64,000 nucleotides of DNA, taken from positions 9,272,001 to 9,336,000 of the forward strand of contig NC_065887.2 of NCBI RefSeq assembly GCF_932274485.2. Direction: 5' to 3'. The number at the start of each line of letters is the position of its first letter. Within the stretch, counting starts at the first letter, position 1. Below, piece by piece: positions 1 through 10,166 of the stretch. The position numbers and the translations under genes were made by a program. Source of the DNA: Patella vulgata (Eukaryota; Mollusca; Gastropoda; Patellidae). The notes below the pieces were generated by a model that saw only the letters and a program-made list of their open reading frames with translations, did no database searches and was not told the DNA's origin.

Positions 1-467
1 TTCTAGAGTTATGCCAAATGCCTTTTACGCAAAATGTGAAATATGAATGAAGTTTGTGGACCTCCGATTCATGAGATAAAAATTAAACTATGTGTTGAGG
101 ATCAAAAGTCTCACGTCTATGTTAAAATCAGGTCTCTTCCAATTACGTCACAGCTGTTTCTAACTGAATAGTTACTTTCGTGCAATAACCTGGAGAAAAG
201 GGTACTTGCGGCCAAATTATTGGGGGCGGGGGGGGGGGGGGGCTAAATTCGTGAACGCCCCGCGAAGGTACCCAGGGTTTGATGGAGTTGAACCGAACAT
301 ACCATTATGAAACTGAGGATGAGTGTGAATGAGATTTATCTTAAGGTCATTCTTGGAGAGACACTACCGCCTTGCATATCTGTGCATGTCGGGAAAACAG
401 TAATTCTCGATTTGTGAATAAAATTAAACTGTGTGTAGCCTTTGGGTTAAATCACTGGAATGTTTTA
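1..467. other. Non-coding stretch, nothing recognised
   Basis: AT-rich sequence with no reading frame or repeat match that I can see elsewhere in the window. It includes a G-rich homopolymer run at about 225-242. Confidence 0.5.
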
Positions 468-2709
468 GCTACTGTCTGTTCCAGGCGACACTACGACACG
501 AAAATTGCTTACTATTTCTTCATTTTTTAATTAAAATGGTTAAAACTTCACGACCTACCTTGAATTGTCAACCCATTACTTTCTTCGTCGAACCTTAACG
601 CCTATAAATTTGATGAAATCCTTTATTCTCTTGTAAATTTCACATTTTTCGACACTAATCAATTTCTCAGAACATAAACATTATCACTGCGCTTGCGTAA
701 GTTGGGTCACTCGTATATCAGGTAGGGGTATACGGTATTCCACAAATCGGGTGCATTCGGTTAATAATATTCGCCCGTTTGTTTTGCGGCAATGCGGGGG
801 GTGTTGGTGTGAGTAAGTTTGTGTGTGTTTAGGTTTATTTGGTTACCGGTATTTTAATATTCCTTAGAGATATTCATAGTATTGCATGTCTCCTAAAATA
901 TTCCTCACGGAACACTTATTTTCAGCATTAGATGGCATGGTAACCTTTCTGATAAAGTGTAAATTTGTACGATATCTTATAGTTTTATGGACTTAAATAG
1001 TTTTGATTAACGGTATCTATTTGTATTTATATTCGCGTTCCAAAGGCACACAAGATTTGTTTCAGATATTGCCGTAGAACAGATAGAAAAAAACGAATCG
1101 TAGAAAATATAATTCCTTGAATAATGGACCATCCTTTCATCACATGCATTTGCAAGTGCACGATGCTGTGTGTATATAAGAAGGTGGATACTTTAATTTT
1201 AGCACAAGAAAAGGCATATGTCGCTCGAAGAAACACCAATTTTAAGCCTCTTTTCCTGGAGGCCACGGCTAGTGTGACAACTGGAGACTGAGCTGCATGT
1301 CAACACGTCATAGACAAGGTGGAGGATCGGTTTTGGGAAGCGGAAGATTAATTTGAGGAAGTACCACCAGTCGTGATTTCGTTCGGGGGTGACAGCGAGT
1401 GTGAGAGTGAGGATTTGGGCGACAATTTCAGTGGAGAGTGTGATAGTGAAAATGTTGCTGAGAATATTGATGGCGGTGGTGTTGCGAATGAAGATTCGAG
1501 TGATGATGATATAAACGTGTGTAGTGTATGAGATTGTGAGAACCCACCGGGAAGTGAATCGGATGCGATTGTGGATTGGGTGGGTTATGATTTGTTTGAA
1601 AGGTGGATGCTTGTGAAAGTACAGGGAAAGAGATTGATTACAGCTTCTGTAATATATGTATATAATCGGGAAATTTTCTGTGAATTTGTGTAAATAAATG
1701 ATTTTTATAAAACAGGTTATTTTCCGTTTTCTTGTTTCAAAGGTAGACTTGCAGAAATTGAATTAAGTTCAAGATGAATCAAAAAGAATAAATTAAATGT
1801 AAAACAAAAAAAAACAACACCCGTGGTCTGAACTCACGCATTTATGTGCCGTTGATCTATCAGGAGTTGACACGCCGTTCCGTTTTCTGTCATATTATCA
1901 CTTGCTTAGGGACATTTCACAAAATCAAACAAGAAAAAGAGTAGGCTATATATAAAAATACCTTAGGAGCGCCCCCCTTTCAATTGGATTAAAACTTTTA
2001 AAAAAGAAAAGAAAACTCTATCAATATATTGCTAACTATGGTGGTCCACCAAGGTATATATCTTTCTAAAAAGTGCTACAAGACCACAATTTGGCGGTCT
2101 GAAAATAGTATTAAAAGTCGCACAAAGGCAAAAAAAATCGACAGTTATATATCTATTATTCTAAAGCCAGATAAACAATTCGTTTGAATTGTCATTTAGC
2201 CTACTTCCAAATTTCCATGGTGTGTCACTACAATATGGAGTCAAATTTGTATGTAGTTTAGATCAATTTCCAAAAGCCACGGAACTGGGGCCGCCAATTT
2301 AATATCTAAGGCAGTGGAGTAAACAACTGTGGTCTGAAACCAAATAGCAAATTTATATTACCTCCCGTAAATAGCTCATTAAAGCAAATTATATTCTACT
2401 GAGCCTAACAACTATTTAAAAATACAAGTAGGACGAAACGACCCCACGTCAAATCCACACCCCTGTTCGATTTGGTTTATTCCAAATAACTAGGTCAAGC
2501 ATGGCTGTCTTCATTACCGCGAAATAAATAAACAACGATTTTTCAAGAGAGAAAGGTTATATAGCTTGGTCTGAAATTAGTTAACGTGCAGTAGAAAGTA
2601 AAGGGGTGACAATTCCAGGTAGGTCGTTAAATTTTAACCATTTTAATTAAAAATTGAAAAAGTAGCAAGCAATTTTCGAGTCGTAGTGTCGCCTGGAACA
2701 GACAGTAGC
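468..2709. mobile_element. DNA-transposon-like unit with ~130-bp terminal inverted repeats
   Basis: The first ~130 bases, beginning GCTACTGTCTGTTCCAGG, reappear in reverse complement at about 2585-2709 with scattered mismatches. That gives long terminal inverted repeats around a 2.24-kb unit. No transposase is recognisable. The only coding-like part is an acidic frame near 1352-1693. I could not identify a clean target-site duplication: the left flank ends TGTTTTA and the right flank begins AATTTATG. The terminal divergence suggests an old, non-autonomous copy. Confidence 0.65.
1352..1693 (+). pseudogene. Acidic reading-frame remnant inside the inverted-repeat unit
   Basis: One frame stays mostly open for about 110 codons and encodes a Glu/Asp/Ser-rich segment (for example SECESEDLGDN and EDSSDDDIN), then a segment containing DWVGYDLFERWM. 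It ends at a TAA that overlaps an AATAAA polyadenylation-type signal. One in-frame TGA lies near 1529, and there is no good ATG. The GAG/GAT-rich codon use differs from the AT-rich surroundings. It may be the C-terminal part of a transposon protein. I do not recognise the family. Confidence 0.3.
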
Positions 2710-3389
2710 AATTTATGAATCCTTTGTGACTTTCAAACAATTCAAGAACACTTGATTAAAAGTTTCTTCCTAAATTGATGATTAGGTCAAAGGTTAAATT
2801 TAAATAAAAGTGATAATGCCCTTTTAAATCGGAAAAAAAATAGAAAAAAAAAATATTCCGATTCTATCAATTTTTTCCTAGACAAGACGAAGTAACATTA
2901 CTTATCCGTTCTGACAATAACATGGAATAAGGGAGTTAACTCTTCTTTGCTATCACAATACGGTAGCAGACCACCATTAAAGTTCACCATCTCGGTACTA
3001 GTTTGGCCGAATGAGGAAACTAGAACTGACTACCTTGAAGCTAAACTTTCCGCAGAGACAGAAATCAAAAAGGCAAAACTTATGTAACTCCCTCAATGAT
3101 CGAACAAATATAAAAACAGTGTGGAACAAAATATCAGGAATCACCGGTAAAAAAGTAAGACAAAATATACCTCTATTAACCTAAAAAACCGAAACAGCCT
3201 TAAATAATACGCACAAAGCAAACTTGTTAGGACAGACCTATGCAGATGGCTCTAGTAACAACCAGCACAATGAAACATTCAAGGCCATTAAAAGTAAATT
3301 CTTACAAAACCAACCTCCAATAATACACAAAGATGCAGATAATGAATCAGATCTAAATAGTCTCATTAATATAGATGAATTGAAAAAAG

Positions 3390-3709
3390 AAATGAAATGA
3401 AATGAAATGAGAAAAACGTCCTACTGTTCTGCTCCTATACTGGGCTAATGAAGACGAGCATACGCCATACAGTGTGCTATGAGGGAAATTTTGCCCGGGC
3501 AGCGGCACTATCGCCTACTCTTATATCGAATTCCAACTGCCAGGGGATCTTTTATGTGCATTCCAATATATACACGGGACCTCGGTTTTTCGTCTCATCC
3601 GAAGGACTAGACAGTTGTCCTTGTCAGGCCCTCCGTCCTGCATCACTGACAAGGGGGAACCACGCCGGAAAATCTGGATGAACTTTCTCGGCCAATGCAG
3701 GGATCGAAA
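3390..3709 (-). mobile_element. CGG-type tRNA-headed SINE ('SINE-B') inserted in the LINE
   Basis: This is a minus-oriented copy of the SINE that ends GTTAAACCCCATTTC plus an ATTTC tail. It is flanked by a perfect 12-bp target duplication AATTGAAAAAAG at 3378-3389 and 3710-3721. It is truncated inside the tRNA-like head (ends at GGATCGA). The duplication falls within LINE coding sequence, so the SINE is younger than the LINE. Confidence 0.9.
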
Positions 3710-3802
3710 AATTGAAAAAAGCATTACGGACTAAATCCGACAGTGCAGAAGGGTTAGACTGTGTGAAATACACAATGCTGAAAAATCTACCCGAGAAAGT
3801 GT

Positions 3803-4489
3803 AGTAATATGGAGGGAAATAATTTGTGTTTTGAAACATCTATGTAAAATAATATTAGGATTTTGATTAATTATTCTCCATTGTCAAAATATTAGCTATG
3901 GTATAAGTTAAATTCTGAAACGCAAATTAAAATTGGCTATGAATATTGTGACAATAACAAGACATGGGGTCTAAAGACAAGAATGCAGAAATATGATTGC
4001 TAGAACAATAGCGTTATCTTTCATATTATTGATTCTAACTTCATAACCACAAATATGGAAAGTATATGCTGGTTTATTTGATACGTTAACTGAGCTATAG
4101 ATTAATGAGCATGTTGGTCATTCACATTTTTCTTTGTTATAAAACATATATCATATTTGTTGACCAAATAAGGTAACAATCCCTGGCGATGTTCAGTTTG
4201 GGGTGCATGTCCTTTCCATATTTAGAACTTAGTTGTTATCAGTCTTTAGATTAACACCTCAAACAAAGGAATAGGCACCTATAAAATAGGGTGGGGAAAT
4301 AGCATTTGGGAGAGCTCACTCCGCCGGTCATACCAGCCATTTAGTTATTTGAGACTAGGAAGAATTGTAACACTTCCAGTTTGTAGAAATAAAGAATTTT
4401 AAGAAAAGAACCTGAACTGTAGTTGTAACTTAGTCACGGAAGAAAACACAGCGTGAAGATTGAATATTAAAGACTGAACATCTGATAGT
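3803..4489. mobile_element. ~690-bp insertion in the LINE, possibly a solo LTR (fossil)
   Basis: The LINE reading frame stops making sense at about 3803 and resumes at about 4489, so this block is inserted. It contains a TATA-like CCTATAAAATAGG near 4279 and an AATAAA near 4389, a promoter-to-polyA spacing like that of a solitary long terminal repeat. A short TAGTA is present near both edges, but the exact ends are unclear. No coding part remains. The family is unassigned. Confidence 0.4.
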
Positions 4490-4533
4490 ACTACAAAAGC
4501 ACTGGCGTTAGTCCTCGATATCTTCAATCTCTC

Positions 4534-5877
4534 ATGGGCCAAAAAAAAAAAACACCACAAGAATGGAAGACTGCCTCAGTCATTCCCCTACACAAGCACA
4601 ATAAAGACAAAAACGAAACAACGTCGTATCGCCCAGTCAGTCTCACATCCACTTTATGTAAAACACTAGAAACAATAATTACAAACAGACTAAAATTTCA
4701 CCGTGAAAGCAACAACATCTTCACAAAACAGCAAAGTGGCTATCGGTCCGACAGGTCGACAGAAGACCATATCATTAGATTACAACATGACATCTCCAAA
4801 GCCTTGACAGCTAAACAATACCTCTGCGCAATCTTTATTGACTTAACAAAGGCCTTCGGCCTTGTATGGGTGGATGGTCTTTTACACCAACTCCACAACG
4901 CGAAAATCAAAGGCCGAATGTACAAGTGGATAGAAGACTTTCTGAACGAGAGGCATATCAGAGTACGCGTAGATAATTGCTTAAGTGACAAATTCAAAAT
5001 GGAAAACGGAACGCCGCAAGGATCAGTTATCAGCCCAATACTATTCAATATAATGATAAATGATCTTCCAAGCTACGGGGGAAATGGCACAGAATCCGCA
5101 CTATTTGCTAACGATAGCTCGTTCTGGAAAGGTATAATCAAACAATCGCTTCAACATTCCCTAAAACAAATCTCAAAGTGGGCCGACGACTGGGGTTTCA
5201 AAATCTCAGAAGGAAAAACTGTAGCAATAATGTTTCATCCGACCGACATTAACAGGAAAATAGACTTAAATCTTAGCGGTTCAAAAACTGAATTCAAAAC
5301 AGAAGCCAAATTTTTAGGAATGATATTTGACACTAAACTTTCTTGGAAACCACACATAGACAGCATAGTAAGTCGCACATCGAAAACACTCAACTTAGTG
5401 AAATACATCAGAGGAACGCAATGGGGCGCAAATAGAAGCACTCTTATGTTAATATACAGAGCACTCATCCGCTCGGTAATCGACTACGGATGTCTGGCTT
5501 ATGCAAATGCAAGTGATACACAACTAAATAAATTGAACATAATACAAGGTAAAGCATTAAGACTAGTAACAAGAGCAGCAATAGGAACCAAAACAGTTGC
5601 CCCCTTACAAGAGATGGGAGAACCCCCGCTCGATCTCAGGCGAGAGGAACTGTCGCTCAAGTACTGGGGTAAACTGCAAATGCTAAAAGAAAAATGTCCG
5701 ACGTATAAGTGCCTCCAACAATTCAAACGCATAGGCTTTAGGAAAAACACTCGTCCCATGGCATTCGGGCAAATGTCAAACGATATCTTAAATAAGCACA
5801 GTTTAAAAGGAACAATCATTGAAACAAAAAAATTACCCCGTCACTCCACCCTGGCAACTAAGCGATCCAATCATTAA
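4534..5877 (+). pseudogene. LINE reverse transcriptase (inactive)
   Basis: This 447-residue frame covers the RT fingers and palm. YRPVSL lies near residue 32, motif A FIDLTKAF at 101-108, the PQGSVISPILF motif at 161-171, and the catalytic box at 191-194 reads FAND where active LINE enzymes have F/Y-A-D-D. Loss of the first Asp should abolish polymerisation. The frame is open upstream of the listed ATG (KALALVLDIFNLSWAK is the natural lead-in), so the ATG is not a real start. The frame runs out at 5877 while the homologous protein would continue into the RNase H frame, which shows a frameshift in the 5819-5877 overlap. Confidence 0.85.
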
Positions 5878-6769
5878 CACGCACCTAATTAACGTCACAA
5901 ACAAACACGCTAATCCCATAGAGGCTAGAGCACCATCATTAGAACTAATAGACACCAAATGGGCAGATTATCTCAAAATCTACACAGATGGATCGAAAAA
6001 TAATATACAAGGATCAACAGGGTACGGCATATACATACCCAAGGCAAAGCTAAACATCAGGAAAAGGATACCAGAACATTGTTCTGTGTACACCGCAGAA
6101 CTGATGGCCATTAAAACTGCAATAGAATGGCTGGTCACGCAAACACACCAAAAAGCCGTAATCTTATCTGACCCCCTAAGCAGCATCGAATCCATAGAAT
6201 CAGATTCTTCCAAAAGTAGACAGGACATAATCCACCAAATAAGGGATATTAATCAAACAATCAAGAATAATGGAAGAGAGGTAGTCCTTGCATGGACCCC
6301 CTCCCACATCAATATTTTCGGCAATGACCAAGCTGACAAACTAGCCAAGGAAGGGTTGTCACTAACCGATATAGAAAATTTAGAATACAGCAGTCAGGAA
6401 TTCACAAGCATAGCTAAAGATAAAATTAAAAATGCATGGAAAACCCGCCTAAAACAAGAAAATACTCATCGCTATCAAATTGATAGCAATCTTGTAGACA
6501 AGGTTTACATCAATCATCCCTCAATCAAAATATGCAAACTCATCACGAGGCTTAAAACGATAAACGTAATCAAAGACTTCACCGTTACGCCAATTAAATG
6601 CCCATGTGGACAAATTGCGACCACGTCACACCTGTTAATCAACTGTAATCAATTAAACAAAGAACGTCAATCAATGATTAAGAATCTAGAAGAGAGGGGA
6701 AAAACTCTCCACAACCTGACGATAGATACTAGACATCTCAGCTTGTCTGGGATTTTATTGAGAATATAG
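5819..6769 (+). pseudogene. LINE RNase H domain and C-terminal zinc-knuckle segment
   Basis: A 316-residue frame continues the LINE ORF2. The RNase H catalytic series is visible: IYTDGSK, AELMAI, LSDPLSS and GNDQADKLAK. A CPCGQ...HLLINC segment follows near the end, like the Cys/His knuckle after RNase H in I-group LINEs. It overlaps the RT frame by 59 bases in another register, so in the ancestor both belonged to one polyprotein. RNase H looks better conserved than the RT active site. Confidence 0.85.
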
Positions 6770-6802
6770 GCATGTCCAAATACATAAAATTAATCAATTA
6801 AA

Positions 6803-7146
6803 ACAGTAGGGTGGAACGTAAAAATGTCCCCTAGAGGGAAGCGTAAACCGCCCTACACTACTAATAAAACTCCGACAAAATTAATTAATCAACTAATAAA
6901 TCAGGCTGTTAGCGTAAAAATGTCCCCATAAGAGGGAAGCGCTACACACCCTGAAACTTTTTAAAAAAAATTCTACAGTAGGGTGGAACGTAAACATGTC
7001 CCCAAGAGGGAAGCGTAAACCGCCCTACACTACTAATAAAACTCCGACAAAATTAATAAATCAACTAATAAATTAGGGTGTTAGCGCAAAAATGCCCCCA
7101 TAAGAGGGAAGCGCTACACACCCTGAAACTTTTTTAAAAATTTTCT
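6803..7146 (+). repeat. Two tandem 172-bp units in the LINE 3' UTR
   Basis: Two near-identical 172-bp units (6803-6974 and 6975-7146) start ACAGTAGGGTGGAACG. Each unit itself has two related halves carrying AATGTCCC...AGAGGGAAGCG, flanked by short complementary ends (AGGGTGG with CCGCCCT; AGGCTG/AGGGTG with ACACCCT). The RNA could therefore fold into stems. Duplicated 3' UTR modules may serve template recognition by the LINE RT. That role is inferred. Confidence 0.75.
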
Positions 7147-8499
7147 ATTTCTTGACTAAATAAGCATTGATTGTAGATCATATTAAGCCACCATATATGT
7201 ATTATTGTAATTATTAACACCTAATAAATTTTGACTGTATATCACACTAACTTGCCATAAATGCTTTTTTTTCATCCCTTCCCAGCCCCGCCCCCCCCCC
7301 CCGAAGCCTTACTAGACTAAATAAAAACAAAACCACCGTAAGACCAGATACTCTTTTTCTCTAGCTTTCTCTTTTCAGGCGCTGGATTCTTCCTTCAGAG
7401 AACCAACAACAAAGGAATGAACAAGAGAAATAATGAGGACATCAGCCATCATACCGGACAACAAAACCAAACGGAAGGAAGAATGGTCCAGGCCTTACAC
7501 TCACCAACAAGCCCCAAGGAAGAGTTGCACCGCCCTGCCATTCAACCGAACAAATCGACCAGACCGACGAAAACGACCTAAATATATATATATATGTACA
7601 TACTATGTCTAAATGTTTGTCTCTGTCCAAATGCTCGTCCACATTCATGTCTGTTTTGTTACAAATTCGTCTGTTTTGTAAACGTCCACTGGCACCTTTT
7701 TATTCTTTGCACCTGTTATCTCATGTCTCTATCTGTTATCTATTGTCTTTGGTACATATATATATAAAAACCTAATTATCGTCTTTTTCACTAATCACAT
7801 TGTAAATTATTGCACCTTGAATACATAACATGTTATTGTCTGCGATATCACCTCGGTGGAAGCGGACGTAAAATACAACTAACAACAACTAATTTGCAGT
7901 TTGTCTTCACCTGTCCGTGGAGCCAAGATCCGTCCATGTTCCATTTGAACGTAAGGGTGTCCAGACCTATAGTCCTGGCCTGTAGAACGTTAAAATGATC
8001 GGTCTATAGGTAGGCTGAAAGCGAAACTGAAAGCGAGACTCTTACTTTTGTCTTCGTTTCATTAGGCGCTCAAATTCCCTCCCCTCCCCTCCCCCACCTT
8101 CCCTCGTAGATGTGTAATACATTTCACGAGGGATTGCAGGCTTTTTCCATATTCGTTACGGTTTAATATTCGTTAACATTGTTGTAATCTGTATCTAATC
8201 AGGCGGTCCGAGACCTTTAATTCAGGTGTTGCTAAGAAACAGCTGGGGATTGAAGTGGTTAATTTCCATGAAATTTATGAAATCGTGGAAGGTTTACTCA
8301 AATTTGACAACATCAAGATACTGCCCATGATTGTGTCATTCCCGATGTCAATCAGTAAATAAGGATAATAATTTATGTGAATAACCAATTTCTTTATTTT
8401 GAACATTGTCTATATAATATATAGATTGACACAGCAACTTACACCAAAAAAAGTAAGTACAGGAGGAAAACACTTCACGAAAACAAACCTGTGGTTATC
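7147..8499. other. Non-coding stretch between LINE and minisatellite
   Basis: AT-rich DNA with a C-run at 7289-7302, a TA run near 7580-7592 and another near 7757-7766. Short open frames here have no recognisable domain. Part of it may be further LINE or satellite flank, but nothing shows this. Confidence 0.4.
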
Positions 8500-9256
8500 G
8501 TGGCGGCCTTGTGTGTATGTTGGTGACTTAGTGGGTATGATGGTGGCTTAGTGGGTATGTTGGTGGCTTAGTGGGTATGATGGTAACTTAGTGGGTATGA
8601 TGGTGGCTTAGTGAGTATGATGGTGGCTTATTGGGTATGGTGGTAGCTCAGTGACTATGATGGTGGCTTAGTGAGTATGATAGAGGGTATGATGGTGGCT
8701 TAGTGGTTACGATGGTGGCTTAGTTGGTATGGTGACCTAGTGAGTTATGGCCTAATGTGTATGGTGGTGGCTTAATGGGTATGATGGGGACTTAGTGGGT
8801 ATGATGGTTGCTTAGTGGGTATGGTGGTGGCTTAGTGGGTATGATGGTAACTTAGTGGGTATGGTGGTGGCTTAGTTGGTATAATGGTGGCTTAGTGAGT
8901 ATGATGGTGGCTTATTGGGTATGGTGGTAGCTTAGTGATTATGATGGTGGCTTATTGAGTATGATAGTGGCATAGTGGGTATGATGGTGGCTTAGTGGTT
9001 ACGGTGGTGGCTTAGTGGTTACGGTGGTGGCTTAGTGAGTATGATGGTGGCTTAGTGGGTATGATGGTGGCTTAGTGGGTACGGTGGTGGCTTAGTGGTT
9101 ACGGTGGTGGCTTAGTGAGTATGATGGTGGCTTAGTGGGTATGGTGGCCTTATGTGTATGGTGGTGGCTTATTGGGTATGGTGGCCTAGTGAGTAATGGC
9201 CTAATGTATATGGTGGTGGCTTAGTGAATATGCTGTTGGCTTAGTGTGTATGTTGG
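8500..9256 (+). repeat. 20-bp minisatellite, ~37 units
   Basis: The array consists of variants of a 20-bp unit read as GGTATGATGGTGGCTTAGTG. Units vary at the GGG/GTT and ATG/ACG positions, and some copies have small deletions (for example near 8685 and 8735). Higher-order similarity between sub-blocks (8560-8760 and 8860-9060) suggests segmental expansion. It ends about 270 bp downstream of the fibrinogen-domain gene. Confidence 0.9.
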
Positions 9257-9528
9257 TGCAGATCGGTGTGTCCTGCAAGGGAGTCAGACAAGTAGGGCGG
9301 TAAACAAAGATGCTAGGTAAATTGTGCTCTTGGAGTAACATGTATTAACTACAGTCTATTCCCTCAAGATGAAACAAGAACATAGGGAGAGGGGATTTAA
9401 ATGGGCTTACTCTGAGTCTGTTCGGCAATCGCATTCAGATATCGTGAATAAAGATGCTGTTTAAAAAACATTGTTTGCAACTTTCTGTATTTGTCATACA
9501 GGACAGAAGAGATTATACAGTAGAACTA

Positions 9529-10166
9529 TTAAACTAGATTCTGACGCAAATTATATGGTGCCAGATCCCCAAGATTTTTCTTCCAAAATACTTCAGATGT
9601 CTGATTCAGTAGGTAACCGGAAGCTGGTCTAATCATCTCCCCTGTTGGGTTGCATGAAGAGCATGCGTCAAACCAGTACCCACCATGATACTCCTGGGCA
9701 CAATTTACATTCGCGTCATTGTCATTATCGTTATCATATGTCGAGAAGGGTTGATTCTTCATTTCCTCCATGCAATCTCCAAGAGTATCGTTCTCTCCCG
9801 TAAGAGAATTTGTGAAGGTCATTTTATATAATGTTGATTCGTTACCCACTTGAAAATCGCGCTGACGAGATCGAAGCTTCGTACCATTCTGGAGGAATAC
9901 AGACGTAGTTAAACGGTATGTGTAATCTTGGGTAAGAAAATGAATGTTGTCGAGTCCTAACCAGTACTCGATGGGCATGTTTCCAAATCCCATTTTATAA
10001 TCTGACCAAGGCCTGTTGAAATTTACAGTAGGCGTAGAATGTCTGCGAAGCATTCCGAATCCTCCACTCTTTAGGCAGTGAACTTTGAATGGTTTGGGTG
10101 CTAACGTGGGATATACAAGGTAAATTCCATCTTCGTTGCCATAATATGGTAAACCTTCTCGACAAC
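9529..10166 (-). CDS. FREP-like gene exon 3: fibrinogen C-terminal domain
   Basis: This exon encodes about 211 residues: an opening CREGLPYYGNEDGIYLV, then FNRPWSDYKMGFGN, EYWLGLDNIHFLT, a calcium-loop-like DNDNDNDAN, and CAQEYHGGYWFDACSSCNP, all landmark positions of the fibrinogen fold. The C-terminus ends NLRQNLV and lacks the usual MKIRP-type strand, so the tail is diverged. The acceptor is TTTTTTTTAG at 10168-10167. Confidence 0.92.

Larger units (their letters stand above)
2990..7146 (+). mobile_element. 5'-truncated RT/RNase H LINE (I/Nimb-like), with nested insertions
   Basis: This is a non-LTR retrotransposon on the plus strand. Around 3060-3385 an upstream ORF2 segment is readable in pieces (for example NIKTVWNKISGITGKK). 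It is interrupted by a SINE at 3390-3709, continues at 3722-3802, is interrupted again by a ~690-bp insertion, and resumes at about 4489 into the reverse transcriptase. RNase H follows, then a tandemly repeated 3' UTR. The endonuclease region is not seen. The RT plus C-terminal RNase H layout is typical of the I group (I, Nimb and relatives). A frameshift between RT and RNase H and a changed catalytic motif show that it is dead. Confidence 0.8.

Noticed and set aside
8500-9256. CRISPR-like array from the regular repeats
   Set aside because: Units are contiguous 20-bp variants with no spacers, in a eukaryotic sequence.
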